Part shown: piece by piece, positions 32,749-41,958 of the stretch
Numbering within the stretch: the stretch's first letter is position 1
Layout: each line of letters begins with the position of its first letter
DNA from: JBCBSZ01 sp039185015
GTDB taxonomy: Bacteria; Actinomycetota; Acidimicrobiia; Acidimicrobiales; Poriferisodalaceae
Assembly: GCA_039185015.1 (NCBI GenBank)
Contig: JBCDAU010000021.1
Location: 1 to 64,000, forward strand
DNA length: 64,000 nucleotides
Direction: 5' to 3'
Notes under the pieces: model-generated
What the model saw: only the letters and a program-made list of their open reading frames with translations
What the model was told of the DNA's origin: nothing
The model's database searches: none
Position numbers and translations under genes: made by a program

Positions 32749-32775
32749 GGAACCCGACGCCGGCCGACGAACGTC
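32749..32775 (+). promoter_or_regulatory. ECF-sigma-type promoter candidate
   Basis: GGAACC (32749-32754), a 17-nt spacer and CGTC (32772-32775) match the GGAAC/CGTC pattern used by extracytoplasmic-function sigma factors. It would give a leader of about 95 nt before the VWA lipoprotein gene. Confidence 0.4.
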
Positions 32776-32876
32776 CCATTCCTGACGGGGCCGAGGGGGT
32801 GTCTCCCTGATCGCCATCTCGGTCTCGTTGCCACGCCGGACCTCGGCGGGCGGGATGAACCGAGAGGGGACACGAC

Positions 32877-34598
32877 ATGGGACCGAAGTTGCTCGCGCAC
32901 GGCCTGGCGGCCGCACGGATGCGGCGGCTGCTCGCCGTCGTGCTGGTCATGGCGCTGCTGACCGCTGCGTGCTCGGACAGCGACGACGACAGCGGCGGGG
33001 ACTCCGGGGCTGACGCCGCGGCGACATCCGCCGTCGGTGGTGACGACGGTGGATCCGTCGTCGAGTCGATCGAGCAGCCCGCAGTCGGCGGAGCAGTCGC
33101 GGAGCGGGAAGCGGCGGACTCCACCGAGGCGCCGGCCGCGGCCTCGGCTGGAGCGGACGAAACTGACGTGGCGGACTCCACGCAGCCAGCCGTCCGCCCC
33201 GATGCTGCGGTGGGAGAGTCCACCGAGCTCGAGCGACCGGACGGTGCGATCGAGCCGCCGCCCGACGAGCTGCCAGTGCTCGTCGACACCCGGGTCGACG
33301 CGCAGTCCACCTTCGGCCTCGACGTCGACACCGGCTCGTTCACGAGGACGCTGGCGCTGCTCGAGGCCGGGTCCTGGCCCTCGGCCGCCGAGGTGCGCAT
33401 CGAGGAGTTCGTGAACGCCTTCGACTACGGCGATCCGGCACCACGCGACGGCACCTTCGCCATCCACACCGAAGCTGCGCCGGTGCCCGGGCTCTCCGAC
33501 CGGCACCTGCTCCGGGTCTCGATCGTCGCCGAGGAGGTGCCGGAGCGGGCGCGCGACGATCTCCACCTCACCCTCGCCATCGACGTCTCGGGCTCGATGT
33601 CCGACGACGGCAAGCTCGGGCTGGTGATCGACACCGTCTCCCAGCTCGTCGATCGACTCGACGCCGACGACTCGATCGCGCTCGTCGCCTACGAGGAGCG
33701 GGCGGTCGAGCTGCTCGCCCCGGTGCCCGGCGACCGCGATGATCTCGTCGACGAGGCGCTCCGCCAGCTCGCGCCTGGTGGGTCGACGTCCGTGCTGAAC
33801 GGTCTCGACGCGGCGTACGCGACGGCCGCCCGCCACTTCGACGTCGGCGGCACCAACCGGGTGGTCCTCCTGTCCGACGGCGTCGCGACCGCCGGCCCGG
33901 CCGACGCCGAGACGATCCTCGAGCTCGTCGGAGACGGCGCCCGCCGTGGCATCGAGCTCGTGACGATCGGCGTGGGTCTGGACACCTACGACGACGCCAC
34001 CCTCGAACAGCTTGCCGATCAGGGTGATGGCGCCTACGTCTACCTCGGTGGGCGCGACGACGCCGATCGGGTCACCGAGGACCTCGCCGGCCTCTTCCAG
34101 ACCGTCGCGGTCGAGGCGCGAGCCCAGGTCACCTTCGACGATCGATCGGTGTGGGGCTACCGACTCCTCGGCTACGAGAACCGAGCGATCGCCGACGAGG
34201 ACTTCCGCGACGATCGGATCGACGCCGGTGAGCTGGCCGCCGGCCACCGGGTGACTGCCCTGTACGAGCTCGAGCTCGCGCCGGGGGTCGTGCCGGGAGA
34301 TGGCACCCCGCTCGCCGAGGTGCGGCTCCGCTGGCTCGATCCCGAGACCCGTGACGCCGACGAGCTCGCGCTCGACGTCACGACCCGCTCGCTGCACGAC
34401 CGGTTCGAGGATGCCTCGGCGGGGATGCACCTCTCCAGTGGTGCTGCGCTCGTCGCTGCTGAGCTGCGAGGAGACCGGTGGGTGCCCGACCTGCCCGTCG
34501 GTGTGCTCCGTGACGTCGTCGCCGATGCGGCGTCCCAGCTCCCGGGAAGTGGAGCCGACCGCCTCATCGACATGATGGATCTCTCCTCGCTGAGCTGA
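32877..34598 (+). CDS. VWA-domain lipoprotein (YfbK/DUF3520-like)
   Basis: A 573-residue exported lipoprotein: signal ending LLTAAC with Cys32, then about 100 acidic Ser/Thr/Ala residues as a wall spacer. A von Willebrand-type domain (about 225-400) has the MIDAS motif DVSGSMS (about 235), and a C-terminal YfbK/DUF3520-type domain (about 410-573) follows with LGYENRAIADEDFR. VWA proteins of this type bind metal-dependent ligands at the cell surface. A strong ribosome binding site (GAGAGGGGA) and an ECF-type promoter lie upstream, which suggests an envelope-stress role. Partners are not seen in the window. Confidence 0.85.
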   Translation: MGPKLLAHGLAAARMRRLLAVVLVMALLTAACSDSDDDSGGDSGADAAATSAVGGDDGGSVVESIEQPAVGGAVAEREAADSTEAPAAASAGADETDVADSTQPAVRPDAAVGESTELERPDGAIEPPPDELPVLVDTRVDAQSTFGLDVDTGSFTRTLALLEAGSWPSAAEVRIEEFVNAFDYGDPAPRDGTFAIHTEAAPVPGLSDRHLLRVSIVAEEVPERARDDLHLTLAIDVSGSMSDDGKLGLVIDTVSQLVDRLDADDSIALVAYEERAVELLAPVPGDRDDLVDEALRQLAPGGSTSVLNGLDAAYATAARHFDVGGTNRVVLLSDGVATAGPADAETILELVGDGARRGIELVTIGVGLDTYDDATLEQLADQGDGAYVYLGGRDDADRVTEDLAGLFQTVAVEARAQVTFDDRSVWGYRLLGYENRAIADEDFRDDRIDAGELAAGHRVTALYELELAPGVVPGDGTPLAEVRLRWLDPETRDADELALDVTTRSLHDRFEDASAGMHLSSGAALVAAELRGDRWVPDLPVGVLRDVVADAASQLPGSGADRLIDMMDLSSLS

Positions 34599-34671
34599 GT
34601 CGGGCCTGGCCTCGTCCCGATGCGGCCCTGCGGCCCTGCGGACCGGGGACGGGGTCGGGCAGACTCGCACC

Positions 34672-35055
34672 ATGGCGGCTGAGATCTCCGTGACCGGGTT
34701 GGATCACATCGTGTTGCGGTGCGCGGACGTCGAGGTGACGCTGCGGTGGTACACGGACCTGCTCGGTCTCGCTCCGGAGCGGGTCGACGAGTGGCGGCGG
34801 GGTGACGCCCCGTTCCCGTCGGTTCGTCTCGATGCGGGCACGATCATCGACCTGTTCGGCCAGGACCCCGAAGGAGAGGGGCACCTCGATCACGTCTGCA
34901 TCGAGGTCGCGCCGACCGACCTCGGCCAGGTGGCGGCCTCAGGGCGCTTCGACGTCCTGAACGGTCCCGTGCCCCGGTGGGGCGCCCGCGGCGACGGCAC
35001 CTCGCTCTACGTTCGCGATCCGGACGGCGTGATCGTCGAGCTCCGCCACTACTGA
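34672..35055 (+). CDS. VOC family protein (single glyoxalase module)
   Basis: A 127-residue protein: LDHIVLRCADVEVTLRWYTDLLGL is the first metal-binding strand-helix, LDHVCIEVAP the second His region, and YVRDPDGVIVELRHY the terminal Glu motif. Ligands H/H/E are consistent with a metal-dependent lyase, isomerase or dioxygenase of the VOC family. It is tandem with the VWA gene and convergent with the amidohydrolase. The 73-bp gap upstream contains the directly repeated GCGGCCCT. Confidence 0.85.
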   Translation: MAAEISVTGLDHIVLRCADVEVTLRWYTDLLGLAPERVDEWRRGDAPFPSVRLDAGTIIDLFGQDPEGEGHLDHVCIEVAPTDLGQVAASGRFDVLNGPVPRWGARGDGTSLYVRDPDGVIVELRHY

Positions 35056-35070
35056 GCGCCCCTCACCGGC

Positions 35071-35087
35071 CCGGCGCAGCGACGCCG
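35071..35087. terminator. Short hairpin between convergent genes
   Basis: CGGCG-CAGCGA-CGCCG (35072-35087) in the 43-bp gap between the VOC and amidohydrolase genes. It is short and only a weak terminator candidate. Confidence 0.3.
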
Positions 35088-35098
35088 CCGAACGCGGC

Positions 35099-36751
35099 TC
35101 AGCCGAGGCCGACGGCGTCGTACTCGAAGGAGCCGCCCACCATCGTCGCCAGCACGTCGGTCCCGGCGATCGCCTCGTGGTCGACGGCCGTGAGGTCGTC
35201 CCCCAACACGGTGAGGTCGGCGAGCTTGCCGACCTCGATCGAACCGAGCCGATCCTCGGCGAACACGGCGGTCGCCGATCCCAGGGTGTAGGCGCGGATC
35301 GCCTCCTCGGGCGAGAGGGCCTCGCGGGGGTTGAAGGGCTGGCCGTCGGCGGTGCGCTGGTTGACCAGGTCGTGGATCCCGAGCAGGGGAGCGCCCTGCA
35401 CCACCGGTCGGTCCGACGAGCCGGGCAGCGTCAGCCCGGCGTCGAGGAAGGACCGCTGGCGATAGCAGTCGGCCGCGCGGCGTTCGCCGACGGCTCGGAG
35501 CATCCCGTCGCCGATCTCGGAGATGAAGCGAGCCTGGGGCACCGGTATCACGCCGAGCCGGGCCATGCGCTCCACGTCGTCCGCCCTCGTCATGCCGGCG
35601 TGTTCGACGCGGTGCCGAGCGTCGACTCGTGGGTGGGCCTCGAGCGCGGCCTCGTACGCGTCGAGCACCGAGGCGACCGCTCGATCACCGATGGCGTGGG
35701 TCGCGACCTGCCACCCCGAGCGGTGCGCTTCGAGGATCAAGCGGTGGAGGCGCTTCTCCGGCATCTGGAAGTAGCCGGAGTTGCCGGGCTCGCCCTCGAA
35801 GTCCTCGAACATGGCTGCGGTCCGGCCGAGCAGGCTGCCGTCGGCGAAGATCTTCACCGGCCCGAAGCTCAGCCGGTCGTCGCCGAAACCACTGTGCAGG
35901 CCGAGGTCGAGCGAGAACGGCTCGTGGTCGTCGACGTGGTGGTCGCTGTGGTGGAGCGCGTCGACCGACGCCATCATCGTCACCCGGACCCGCAGGCGGC
36001 CCGATCGACGAGCCTCCTGGTACGCCGCCACCTCGAGCGGCTCGGCCGTGCCGAGGATCCCGCCCACCCCGGCCTCCTGCACGCTGGTGAGCCCCTCGGA
36101 CAGATAGCGGTCGCTCGCCGCGCCGAGGTTGGTGACCATGTCGATCACCCGTCTCGGGTGGAGCAGCGTCCGCACGAGCTGCTGCGCCTGTTCCTCCAGG
36201 AGCCCGTTCGGTTCGCCCCGTTCGTCGACGGCGACGACGCCGCCCTCGGGGACCCCGACCTCACCGATGCGGGCGAGCCGCATGGCGGCCGAGTTGAGCT
36301 GCGCGAAGTGGCCCGACGTGTGGTTGAGCAGCACCGGATGCTCGGTGGTGGCCCGGTCCAGCTCGCGGGCGGTCGGGTGTCGCCGCTCGGCGAGCTTGTT
36401 GTGGTCGTACCCGGCGCCGACGATCCACGCTCCGGCCGGTGTCGTCGCCGCTCGCTCGGCGATCGCAGCGACGACCTCCTCCACCGACCGCACCGTGGCG
36501 GCATCGATCGGCACCTCGTTGAGCGTCGCACCGTAGGCCTGCATGTGGTTGTGGGCGTCGTGGAAGCCGGGCGTGACGAACCGGCCCTGGAGGTCCACCC
36601 GCCGTGCGGCGTCGACGCCGTCGAGCTCGCCCCGATCGGCGACGAGGGCGATCCGGTCGCCGAGCACGGCGATGCAGCCGGCTCGGGGTCGCTCGGGGTC
36701 GAGCGTCAGGATCTCGGCGTTGTCGAGGACCAGGTCGAACCGCACGCTCAT
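35099..36751 (-). CDS. Amidohydrolase family protein (YtcJ-like)
   Basis: A 550-residue metal-dependent hydrolase of the amidohydrolase_3/YtcJ type, acting on C-N or ester bonds. The N-terminal metal motif HDAHNHM follows an N-terminal beta-sandwich (residues about 1-60). GYDHNKL, the long TIM-barrel body, IGDRAVASV and RVEHAGMTRADDVERM give the remaining metal His positions. Length is typical. A TAGCTT box lies 8 nt before the ATG, so a leaderless transcript is possible. It is next to, but 11 bp apart from, the response regulator. Confidence 0.85.
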   Translation of the reverse strand: MSVRFDLVLDNAEILTLDPERPRAGCIAVLGDRIALVADRGELDGVDAARRVDLQGRFVTPGFHDAHNHMQAYGATLNEVPIDAATVRSVEEVVAAIAERAATTPAGAWIVGAGYDHNKLAERRHPTARELDRATTEHPVLLNHTSGHFAQLNSAAMRLARIGEVGVPEGGVVAVDERGEPNGLLEEQAQQLVRTLLHPRRVIDMVTNLGAASDRYLSEGLTSVQEAGVGGILGTAEPLEVAAYQEARRSGRLRVRVTMMASVDALHHSDHHVDDHEPFSLDLGLHSGFGDDRLSFGPVKIFADGSLLGRTAAMFEDFEGEPGNSGYFQMPEKRLHRLILEAHRSGWQVATHAIGDRAVASVLDAYEAALEAHPRVDARHRVEHAGMTRADDVERMARLGVIPVPQARFISEIGDGMLRAVGERRAADCYRQRSFLDAGLTLPGSSDRPVVQGAPLLGIHDLVNQRTADGQPFNPREALSPEEAIRAYTLGSATAVFAEDRLGSIEVGKLADLTVLGDDLTAVDHEAIAGTDVLATMVGGSFEYDAVGLG

Positions 36752-36762
36752 GCGCGCAGAAG

Positions 36763-37431
36763 CTACGCGTCCCGGCCCGACAGGAAGGCCAGGACGGCGA
36801 GCACGCGGCGATGGCTGGCGTCGGCCGGCTCGAGGTCGAGCTTCCGGAACACGTTGGTGACGTGCTTCTCGACGGCACCGAGGCCGATCACCAGCTGGTC
36901 GGCGATGCCGGCGTTGGAGAGACCCTGCGCCATCGCGGCCAGGACCTCGCGCTCGCGGGGTGTCAGGCGATCGAGCTCGTCGGTGCGGCGTCCCCGGCCG
37001 AGGAGCTGCGAGACCACCTCGGGGTCGATCGCGCTGCCGCCTGCGGCGACGCGTCGCAGCGTGGCGACGAAGTCGGCCACGTCCATGACCCGGTCCTTGA
37101 GCAGGTAGGCGACCCCGTCGAGATCGCCGCGGAGCAGATCGCTGGCGTACCGCTCCTCGACGTACTGGGAGAGCACGACGACGGCGACGCCGGGGTGGTC
37201 CCGGCGGACGGCGAGTGCAGCTCGCAGCCCCTCGTCGGTGTGGGTCGGCGGCATCCGCACGTCGATGACGGCGAGGTCCGGCGGGTCCTCGGCGACCGCA
37301 GCGAGCAGCGCATCGCCGTCGCCGACGGAGGCGACGATCTCCATGCCGGCGTCGTCGAGCAGGCGGGCGAGCCCGTCGCGCAGGAGCACGGCGTCGTCGG
37401 CGAGGGCGACCCGGAGTGGGGCGTCAGTCAC
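36763..37431 (-). CDS. NarL/LuxR-family response regulator
   Basis: A 222-residue regulator. The receiver domain has acidic DD at the start (ALADDAVLLRDG), phospho-acceptor Asp in LAVIDVRMPPTHTDEG (about residue 56), and Lys in LLKDR. The C-terminal LuxR helix-turn-helix reads LTPREREVLAAMAQGLSN and AVEKHVTNVFRKLDL. It overlaps the 3' end of the kinase gene by 8 bp, so the pair is translationally coupled. The adjacent ABC transporter is the likely target, as in LiaFSR- and Bce-like loci. Confidence 0.95.
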   Translation of the reverse strand: MTDAPLRVALADDAVLLRDGLARLLDDAGMEIVASVGDGDALLAAVAEDPPDLAVIDVRMPPTHTDEGLRAALAVRRDHPGVAVVVLSQYVEERYASDLLRGDLDGVAYLLKDRVMDVADFVATLRRVAAGGSAIDPEVVSQLLGRGRRTDELDRLTPREREVLAAMAQGLSNAGIADQLVIGLGAVEKHVTNVFRKLDLEPADASHRRVLAVLAFLSGRDA

Positions 37432-38689
37432 CGGCGCCGCCCGGCGTCGTCGGCAGCTCGACGGTCAGCACGGTCGGACCCCCGGCCGGCGAGGAGCAGT
37501 CGAAGCGGCCGTCGGCCGCCCGGACTCGGGCGGCCATGCCGGCCAGCCCGCTGCCGATGTTCGGATCGGCCCCACCGCGACCGTCGTCGTGCACGACCAT
37601 CGTCAGCCGGTTGTCCTCGTGTGCGACCCGGATCGAGGCGGTGCGCGCCTCGCTGTGCTTCACGATGTTGGTGACCGCCTCGGCGGCAACGAAGTAGGCC
37701 GTCTCTTCGACCGTGGGTGAAAGGCGGAGGGTCGCGGGCACATCGAGCTCGATGGCGACCGGAGCGTCGGCGATGACCGAGGACAGCGCGGCGTCGAGCC
37801 CGCGGTCCTCGAGGATCGCCGGATGGAGTCCCCGGCCGATCATCCGCAGCTCGCCGAGGGAGGTGCGGGCCTTCTCCTGGGCCGCCTCGACGAGCTCACG
37901 GGCGGCCTCCGGGTCGTCGGGCAGCTTCATCGCGGCCATGCCGAGGTCGAGGCCGAGCGCGACGAGCCGCTGCTGAGCCCCGTCGTGGAGGTTCCGCTCG
38001 ATGCGATGGCGTTCGGCCGCCACCGCGTCGACGATCTCCCGCCGTCGCTGCTCCTCCTCGGCCAGCTCGGCCTCGAGCGCAGCGATGCGATCGGGGCCGA
38101 GGAACCAGCCGGTCACCCGGACGTGGAGCTCGGCGAGGGCCTGCGTCGCGCGCGGGGCTGCTCCGAGGAGGGCAACGACGAACAGCGACTGGGCGATGAC
38201 GACCCCGGCGCGACGTTCGGTGACGAGGCCGCCGATGTTGGCGCCGGTCAGCCCCCAGGCGACGATCGCGCCGCCGAGCGTGAGGACGGCGAGGAAGATG
38301 CCGAGGAGCTGGAACCCGACCTGGCGCCATCGGTCCGGGTCGCCCCAGCGGACCCGCATCGAGGCGACGCGCCCCTGCCCGGTCGACGAGGCGAGCGGGC
38401 GGGGCGGGATCGGATCGGTGACCCAGCCGGCGCGGTGACGCTCGACGGTGGAGAGCGCCCCCACCAGCCCGAGCGAGGCGACCACGAGTGGGACGCCGAG
38501 GCCGACCAGCACCAACGGCAGGCTGACGGCGAAGACGGTGACCGTCAGCGCGAACCACAGCGTGGCGGCGAAGAGCCCGGCGAGGAGGTAGCCGGCCGCG
38601 CGCCAGGTGGCCGGGGACCAGAGGGGCCCCAGCCACCAGCGCAGCAGACTTCTCGGGTCGGTGGCCGCAGGTCCGCGCCGCCAGTCCAT
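37424..38689 (-). CDS. HisKA_3 sensor histidine kinase
   Basis: A 421-residue kinase. N-terminal membrane part has about 4-5 hydrophobic segments (about 28-72 and 123-175). A DHp segment RIERNLHDGAQQRLVALGLDL carries the phospho-His, and the ATPase domain has EAVTNIVKHSEA, DDGRGGADPNIGSGLAGMA as N and G boxes. Membrane-embedded sensing is likely, since no large extracytoplasmic domain is seen. It is the partner of the adjacent NarL-type regulator; start chosen at the Met directly before the first hydrophobic region. Confidence 0.9.
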   Translation of the reverse strand: MDWRRGPAATDPRSLLRWWLGPLWSPATWRAAGYLLAGLFAATLWFALTVTVFAVSLPLVLVGLGVPLVVASLGLVGALSTVERHRAGWVTDPIPPRPLASSTGQGRVASMRVRWGDPDRWRQVGFQLLGIFLAVLTLGGAIVAWGLTGANIGGLVTERRAGVVIAQSLFVVALLGAAPRATQALAELHVRVTGWFLGPDRIAALEAELAEEEQRRREIVDAVAAERHRIERNLHDGAQQRLVALGLDLGMAAMKLPDDPEAARELVEAAQEKARTSLGELRMIGRGLHPAILEDRGLDAALSSVIADAPVAIELDVPATLRLSPTVEETAYFVAAEAVTNIVKHSEARTASIRVAHEDNRLTMVVHDDGRGGADPNIGSGLAGMAARVRAADGRFDCSSPAGGPTVLTVELPTTPGGAGD

Positions 38690-38721
38690 GACCCCAGTCT
38701 GCCCAGTCGACACCGCCGACC

Positions 38722-40959
38722 TCAGGCTGCGGCTCGAAGCGTCACCGCGGCAGGGGTCGAGGCGGCGCGCCGGGCGCCGGTCACAGCGATGAGCGCGACC
38801 GCCCCCACGGCTGCGAGCGCCGTGAGCGGGATGGCGACGACGGCCAGCTCGGCCCCGATCTCGACGGCGTTCGCCGACTCGAAGAAGCCGATGATCCCCT
38901 CGGAGCCACGCCACCCGGCGACCGCTCCGATCGCAGCGGCGAGGGCTGCCACCGGGAGCAGCTCGGCGAGGAGTAGACGGGTCACGTCGCGGCGGCGGGC
39001 GCCGATGGCGAGCAGCGCTGCGAGCTCGTGGCGGCGCTCGTGCACGTCGACGGCGACGGCGGCCGACACCCCGAGGAGTGACACCACGGCCACGACCGCG
39101 CCGATGACCAGGAAGATGTCGGCGATCAGCGCCCGTGCGGCCACATCTTCGGCGTAGAGCCGATCGACGGCGTCGACCAGGACGACGGTGTCGTCGCCCG
39201 CCTCGACGAGGATCGCTCGGGGGTCGATGCCTGACCCGGCGAGCTCGTCGACGGGGGTCGTCGACCAGACGGCGTCGGCCGTCATGCCGGTCTGCGCCGA
39301 GAGTGCCTCGATGGGAGTGAAGACGTCGCGGGAGCGGCTCGGGTGGAGGCCGACGACCGTCAGGTCCGCAGGGCCGGCCGCGGTCTCGACGGTGATCGGG
39401 TCGCCCACGACGAGGTCGAGGTGACGGGCGAACCCGGCGGAGACCACGGCCTCGTCAGCGGCGGGGTCCTCGAGCCAGCGGCCGACCTCGACGCCGGTGT
39501 CGACCATCGCCGTGTCGGGATCGAGCCCGTAGATGGTGACGTCCCAGTCGTCGAGCAGACCGTCGGTGTCGAGGACGGCCTCGGAGCTCGGATCGTCAGC
39601 GACGACGGCTGCGTCGACGGCCCAGCCCGGGTCGGCCGCGGCGATTCGGGTGCTCCACCGCCAGTGACCGAGCTCGGCCTCGTCGAAGGCGGTGATCGAC
39701 GTCCCCAGGCTGGCGACGGTGATCATGGCCGCAACGCCGGCGGCCAGCTGGAGGCCGATCGAGACGCGACGGCCCCGACGGTGCCAGGTCGTCCGGAGGG
39801 CGATGCGTCCGAGCAACCCGCCCGCGGGGAGCCGCGCGGCCAGTCGCTCGGACCAACGCTGACCGAAGGGCCGTCCGTCGCGGTCGCGCAACGACTCGGC
39901 GAGCGGTCGACGGGTGGCGGTCCGGGCCGCTCGCCCGGCGACGAGCCACGCCCCACCGACGGCGAACCCAGCACTCGCCCCGGCGACGACCCAACCGATC
40001 GCGGGCTCGGGGGTGATGCCGGCGAAACGGGACACCACCATGCGGGCAACGACGTTCGAGAGCACGACGCCGAGCACTGCGCCGAGCACGGCGCCGGCGG
40101 CTGCGATCGAGATGGCGACGCCGCGCAGCTGGCGGCGGAGCGGTCGCCGCCTGGACCCGAGGGCTCGCCGCACGGCGACCTCGCGGCTGCGTTCCGCCAC
40201 GAGCGTGTTGGTCGTGCCGGCCAGCAGCACGGCAGCGACGATCGCAGCGACGACGCCGAGCAGGCCGATCATCGAGGACACCTCCGTGAGGTCGTCCTCG
40301 AGGGGGTGACGACCCCCGGGCACCGTGGTCGGGAACGAGGTGAGCGTGGCGTCGTCCTCGGCGAGCTCGACTCGGAGCGTTTCGACGACTGTGTCGAGCT
40401 GCTCGGCGGTCGGGTCGTCGACCCGGATGGCCAGTCGGTTGACGCCGGCGAGCCCGGTGACGATCTCGGCGGTGGCGTGGTCGGTGACGAGCAGGTCGTT
40501 CTCGGCGTACCAGGTCGTGGTGCCGATGCCGACGACGTCGAGGTCCTCGCCACCGACCACGAGCACCTCGCCGAGCTCGGCGACGCCGTCGGAGACCAGC
40601 ACCTCCCCCGGACCGGGCAGGCGACCCTGGTCGGCGGCGACCAGGTCGACCGTCTGATCGGTCGTGTCGATGCCGATGAGGCGGGTGGGCTGGTCATTCG
40701 CGTCGACCATCGCCGACAGGCGACCGTCGATGGCAGCGAGCTCGGGGAGGTCGAGCTGGTCGACCACGCTCGCGTCGATGAGCGTGGTGCCCGCACCGAC
40801 GTGAGCGAGGCGATCGGCGGCAGCGTCCTCGCGCAGCGAGTCGGCGGCGACCGTGGGGACGGCGAAGATGCCGATGGCGCCGACCGCGAGGGCGATGGCG
40901 ACGATGTTGGCGACGACCCGCGCGGGGGCCTGACGGAAGGAGTGGACGAGGGCGCGCAT
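38722..40959 (-). CDS. FtsX-like ABC transporter permease
   Basis: A 745-residue permease with duplicated FtsX-type halves: a first membrane helix (about 18-38), a long extracytoplasmic domain, three helices (about 230-350), a second soluble domain, and the final helices (about 630-745). The overall layout resembles MacB/BceB-like exporters that handle peptides or lipids. The ATG overlaps the stop of the ATPase gene (TGATG). The kinase and regulator follow downstream. Confidence 0.9.
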   Translation of the reverse strand: MRALVHSFRQAPARVVANIVAIALAVGAIGIFAVPTVAADSLREDAAADRLAHVGAGTTLIDASVVDQLDLPELAAIDGRLSAMVDANDQPTRLIGIDTTDQTVDLVAADQGRLPGPGEVLVSDGVAELGEVLVVGGEDLDVVGIGTTTWYAENDLLVTDHATAEIVTGLAGVNRLAIRVDDPTAEQLDTVVETLRVELAEDDATLTSFPTTVPGGRHPLEDDLTEVSSMIGLLGVVAAIVAAVLLAGTTNTLVAERSREVAVRRALGSRRRPLRRQLRGVAISIAAAGAVLGAVLGVVLSNVVARMVVSRFAGITPEPAIGWVVAGASAGFAVGGAWLVAGRAARTATRRPLAESLRDRDGRPFGQRWSERLAARLPAGGLLGRIALRTTWHRRGRRVSIGLQLAAGVAAMITVASLGTSITAFDEAELGHWRWSTRIAAADPGWAVDAAVVADDPSSEAVLDTDGLLDDWDVTIYGLDPDTAMVDTGVEVGRWLEDPAADEAVVSAGFARHLDLVVGDPITVETAAGPADLTVVGLHPSRSRDVFTPIEALSAQTGMTADAVWSTTPVDELAGSGIDPRAILVEAGDDTVVLVDAVDRLYAEDVAARALIADIFLVIGAVVAVVSLLGVSAAVAVDVHERRHELAALLAIGARRRDVTRLLLAELLPVAALAAAIGAVAGWRGSEGIIGFFESANAVEIGAELAVVAIPLTALAAVGAVALIAVTGARRAASTPAAVTLRAAA

Positions 40960-41705
40960 CAGCGGACAGCCCCGGTGGTGTCGTCGGCGACGAGCCGACC
41001 GTCGATCAAGTGGAGGCGTCGATCCGCTGCTGCGGCGAGCGCCTCGTCGTGGGTGATGAAGACGACGGTGGCGCCGTCGTCGCGCACCGCGAGCAGTTGC
41101 TCGAACACAGCAGCGCCGGTCGCCTGGTCCAGAGCGCCGGTCGGCTCGTCGGCGACGAGCAGCGCCGGCCGGACGGCGAGCGCACGAGCGACGGCGACGC
41201 GCTGCTGCTCGCCGCCCGAGAGCTCGGTGGGGAGGCGGGTCGCCTTCGCCCCGAGGCCGACCTGGTCGAGCGCCGCCGTCGCTCGACGACGCCGGCCCCG
41301 TCGCTGTCCGCCGAGTCGAAGCGCGAGCTCCACGTTCTCCCGGGCGGTGAGCGTCGGGATCAGGTGGAAGTCCTGGAAGACCACGGCGACGTGACGTGCC
41401 CGCCAGCGGGCCAGTCGGTCGTCGGAGAGCCGGTCGATGCGCTCGCCGGCGGCCACGATCGATCCCGACGTCGGCCGGTCGAGTCCGGCCAGCAGCGCGC
41501 CGAGGGTCGACTTGCCGGAGCCCGAGGGTCCCACCAGCGCGACGACCTCGCCCTCGTGGATCTGGACGCTCACGCTGTCGAGCGCGGTCTGCGCTCCGTC
41601 GCCGCGGCCCCAGACCCGACTGAGGTCGCGGGCGACGACGAGCGGTGATCCGGTCGTCGGTGCCGGTGGTTCGATGGGGGCGTGGATGTCGAGGGTGGAG
41701 GTCAT
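40959..41705 (-). CDS. ABC transporter ATP-binding protein (MacB/LolD-like)
   Basis: A 248-residue ATPase. Walker A GPSGSGKST, Q-loop FQDFH, signature LSGGEQQR, Walker B LLVADEPTGALD and the H-loop His in FITHDE are all intact. It pairs with the FtsX-like permease and heads an operon ATPase-permease-kinase-regulator. The ATG was chosen because the longer frame upstream runs across the divergent promoter region. Confidence 0.95.
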   Translation of the reverse strand: MTSTLDIHAPIEPPAPTTGSPLVVARDLSRVWGRGDGAQTALDSVSVQIHEGEVVALVGPSGSGKSTLGALLAGLDRPTSGSIVAAGERIDRLSDDRLARWRARHVAVVFQDFHLIPTLTARENVELALRLGGQRRGRRRRATAALDQVGLGAKATRLPTELSGGEQQRVAVARALAVRPALLVADEPTGALDQATGAAVFEQLLAVRDDGATVVFITHDEALAAAADRRLHLIDGRLVADDTTGAVR

Positions 41706-41759
41706 GTGTCGATCGTCCGCCTCCGGAGGTCGGTCCGGAATCCGGGTGCCCGGCGTCTC

Positions 41760-41783
41760 GGTGGTGGGGTTACCCCCACCACC
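41760..41783. promoter_or_regulatory. 24-bp inverted repeat upstream of the ABC operon
   Basis: GGTGGTGGGG-TTAC-CCCCACCACC: perfect 10-bp arms with a 4-nt centre. It lies 55 bp before the ATPase start and about 175 bp before the hot-dog gene, and could be an operator for the NarL-type regulator or an RNA hairpin. Confidence 0.45.
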
Positions 41784-41878
41784 AGGCGGACAGCGAGCGG
41801 ACAGCGGCGGTCGGCACGGTCGGCGCATCGAATCGTGTGAGGTCCCGCGACGGAATCCGGCGGTCTCGATCGATGGAA

Positions 41879-41892
41879 GTGACACACGTCAC
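41879..41892. promoter_or_regulatory. CRP/FNR-family operator candidate
   Basis: GTGA-N6-TCAC (GTGACACACGTCAC) matches the CRP-type consensus half-sites exactly. It lies about 67 bp before the hot-dog/MMPL/KAS III operon start. Confidence 0.5.
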
Positions 41893-41958
41893 GTATTCGG
41901 ATGGGGCGCTGCGCCATCCGTGTGGCAACGGAACCGATCGGCAGGGCGGAGGAGACCG

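Noticed and set aside
31980..34673. Long - strand frame opposite the VWA lipoprotein
   Set aside because: The + strand has a lipobox, MIDAS motif and ribosome binding site, while the reverse frame has no family pattern.
35177..37108. Long + strand frame opposite the amidohydrolase
   Set aside because: Antisense of a clear metal-dependent hydrolase; no motif in the + frame.
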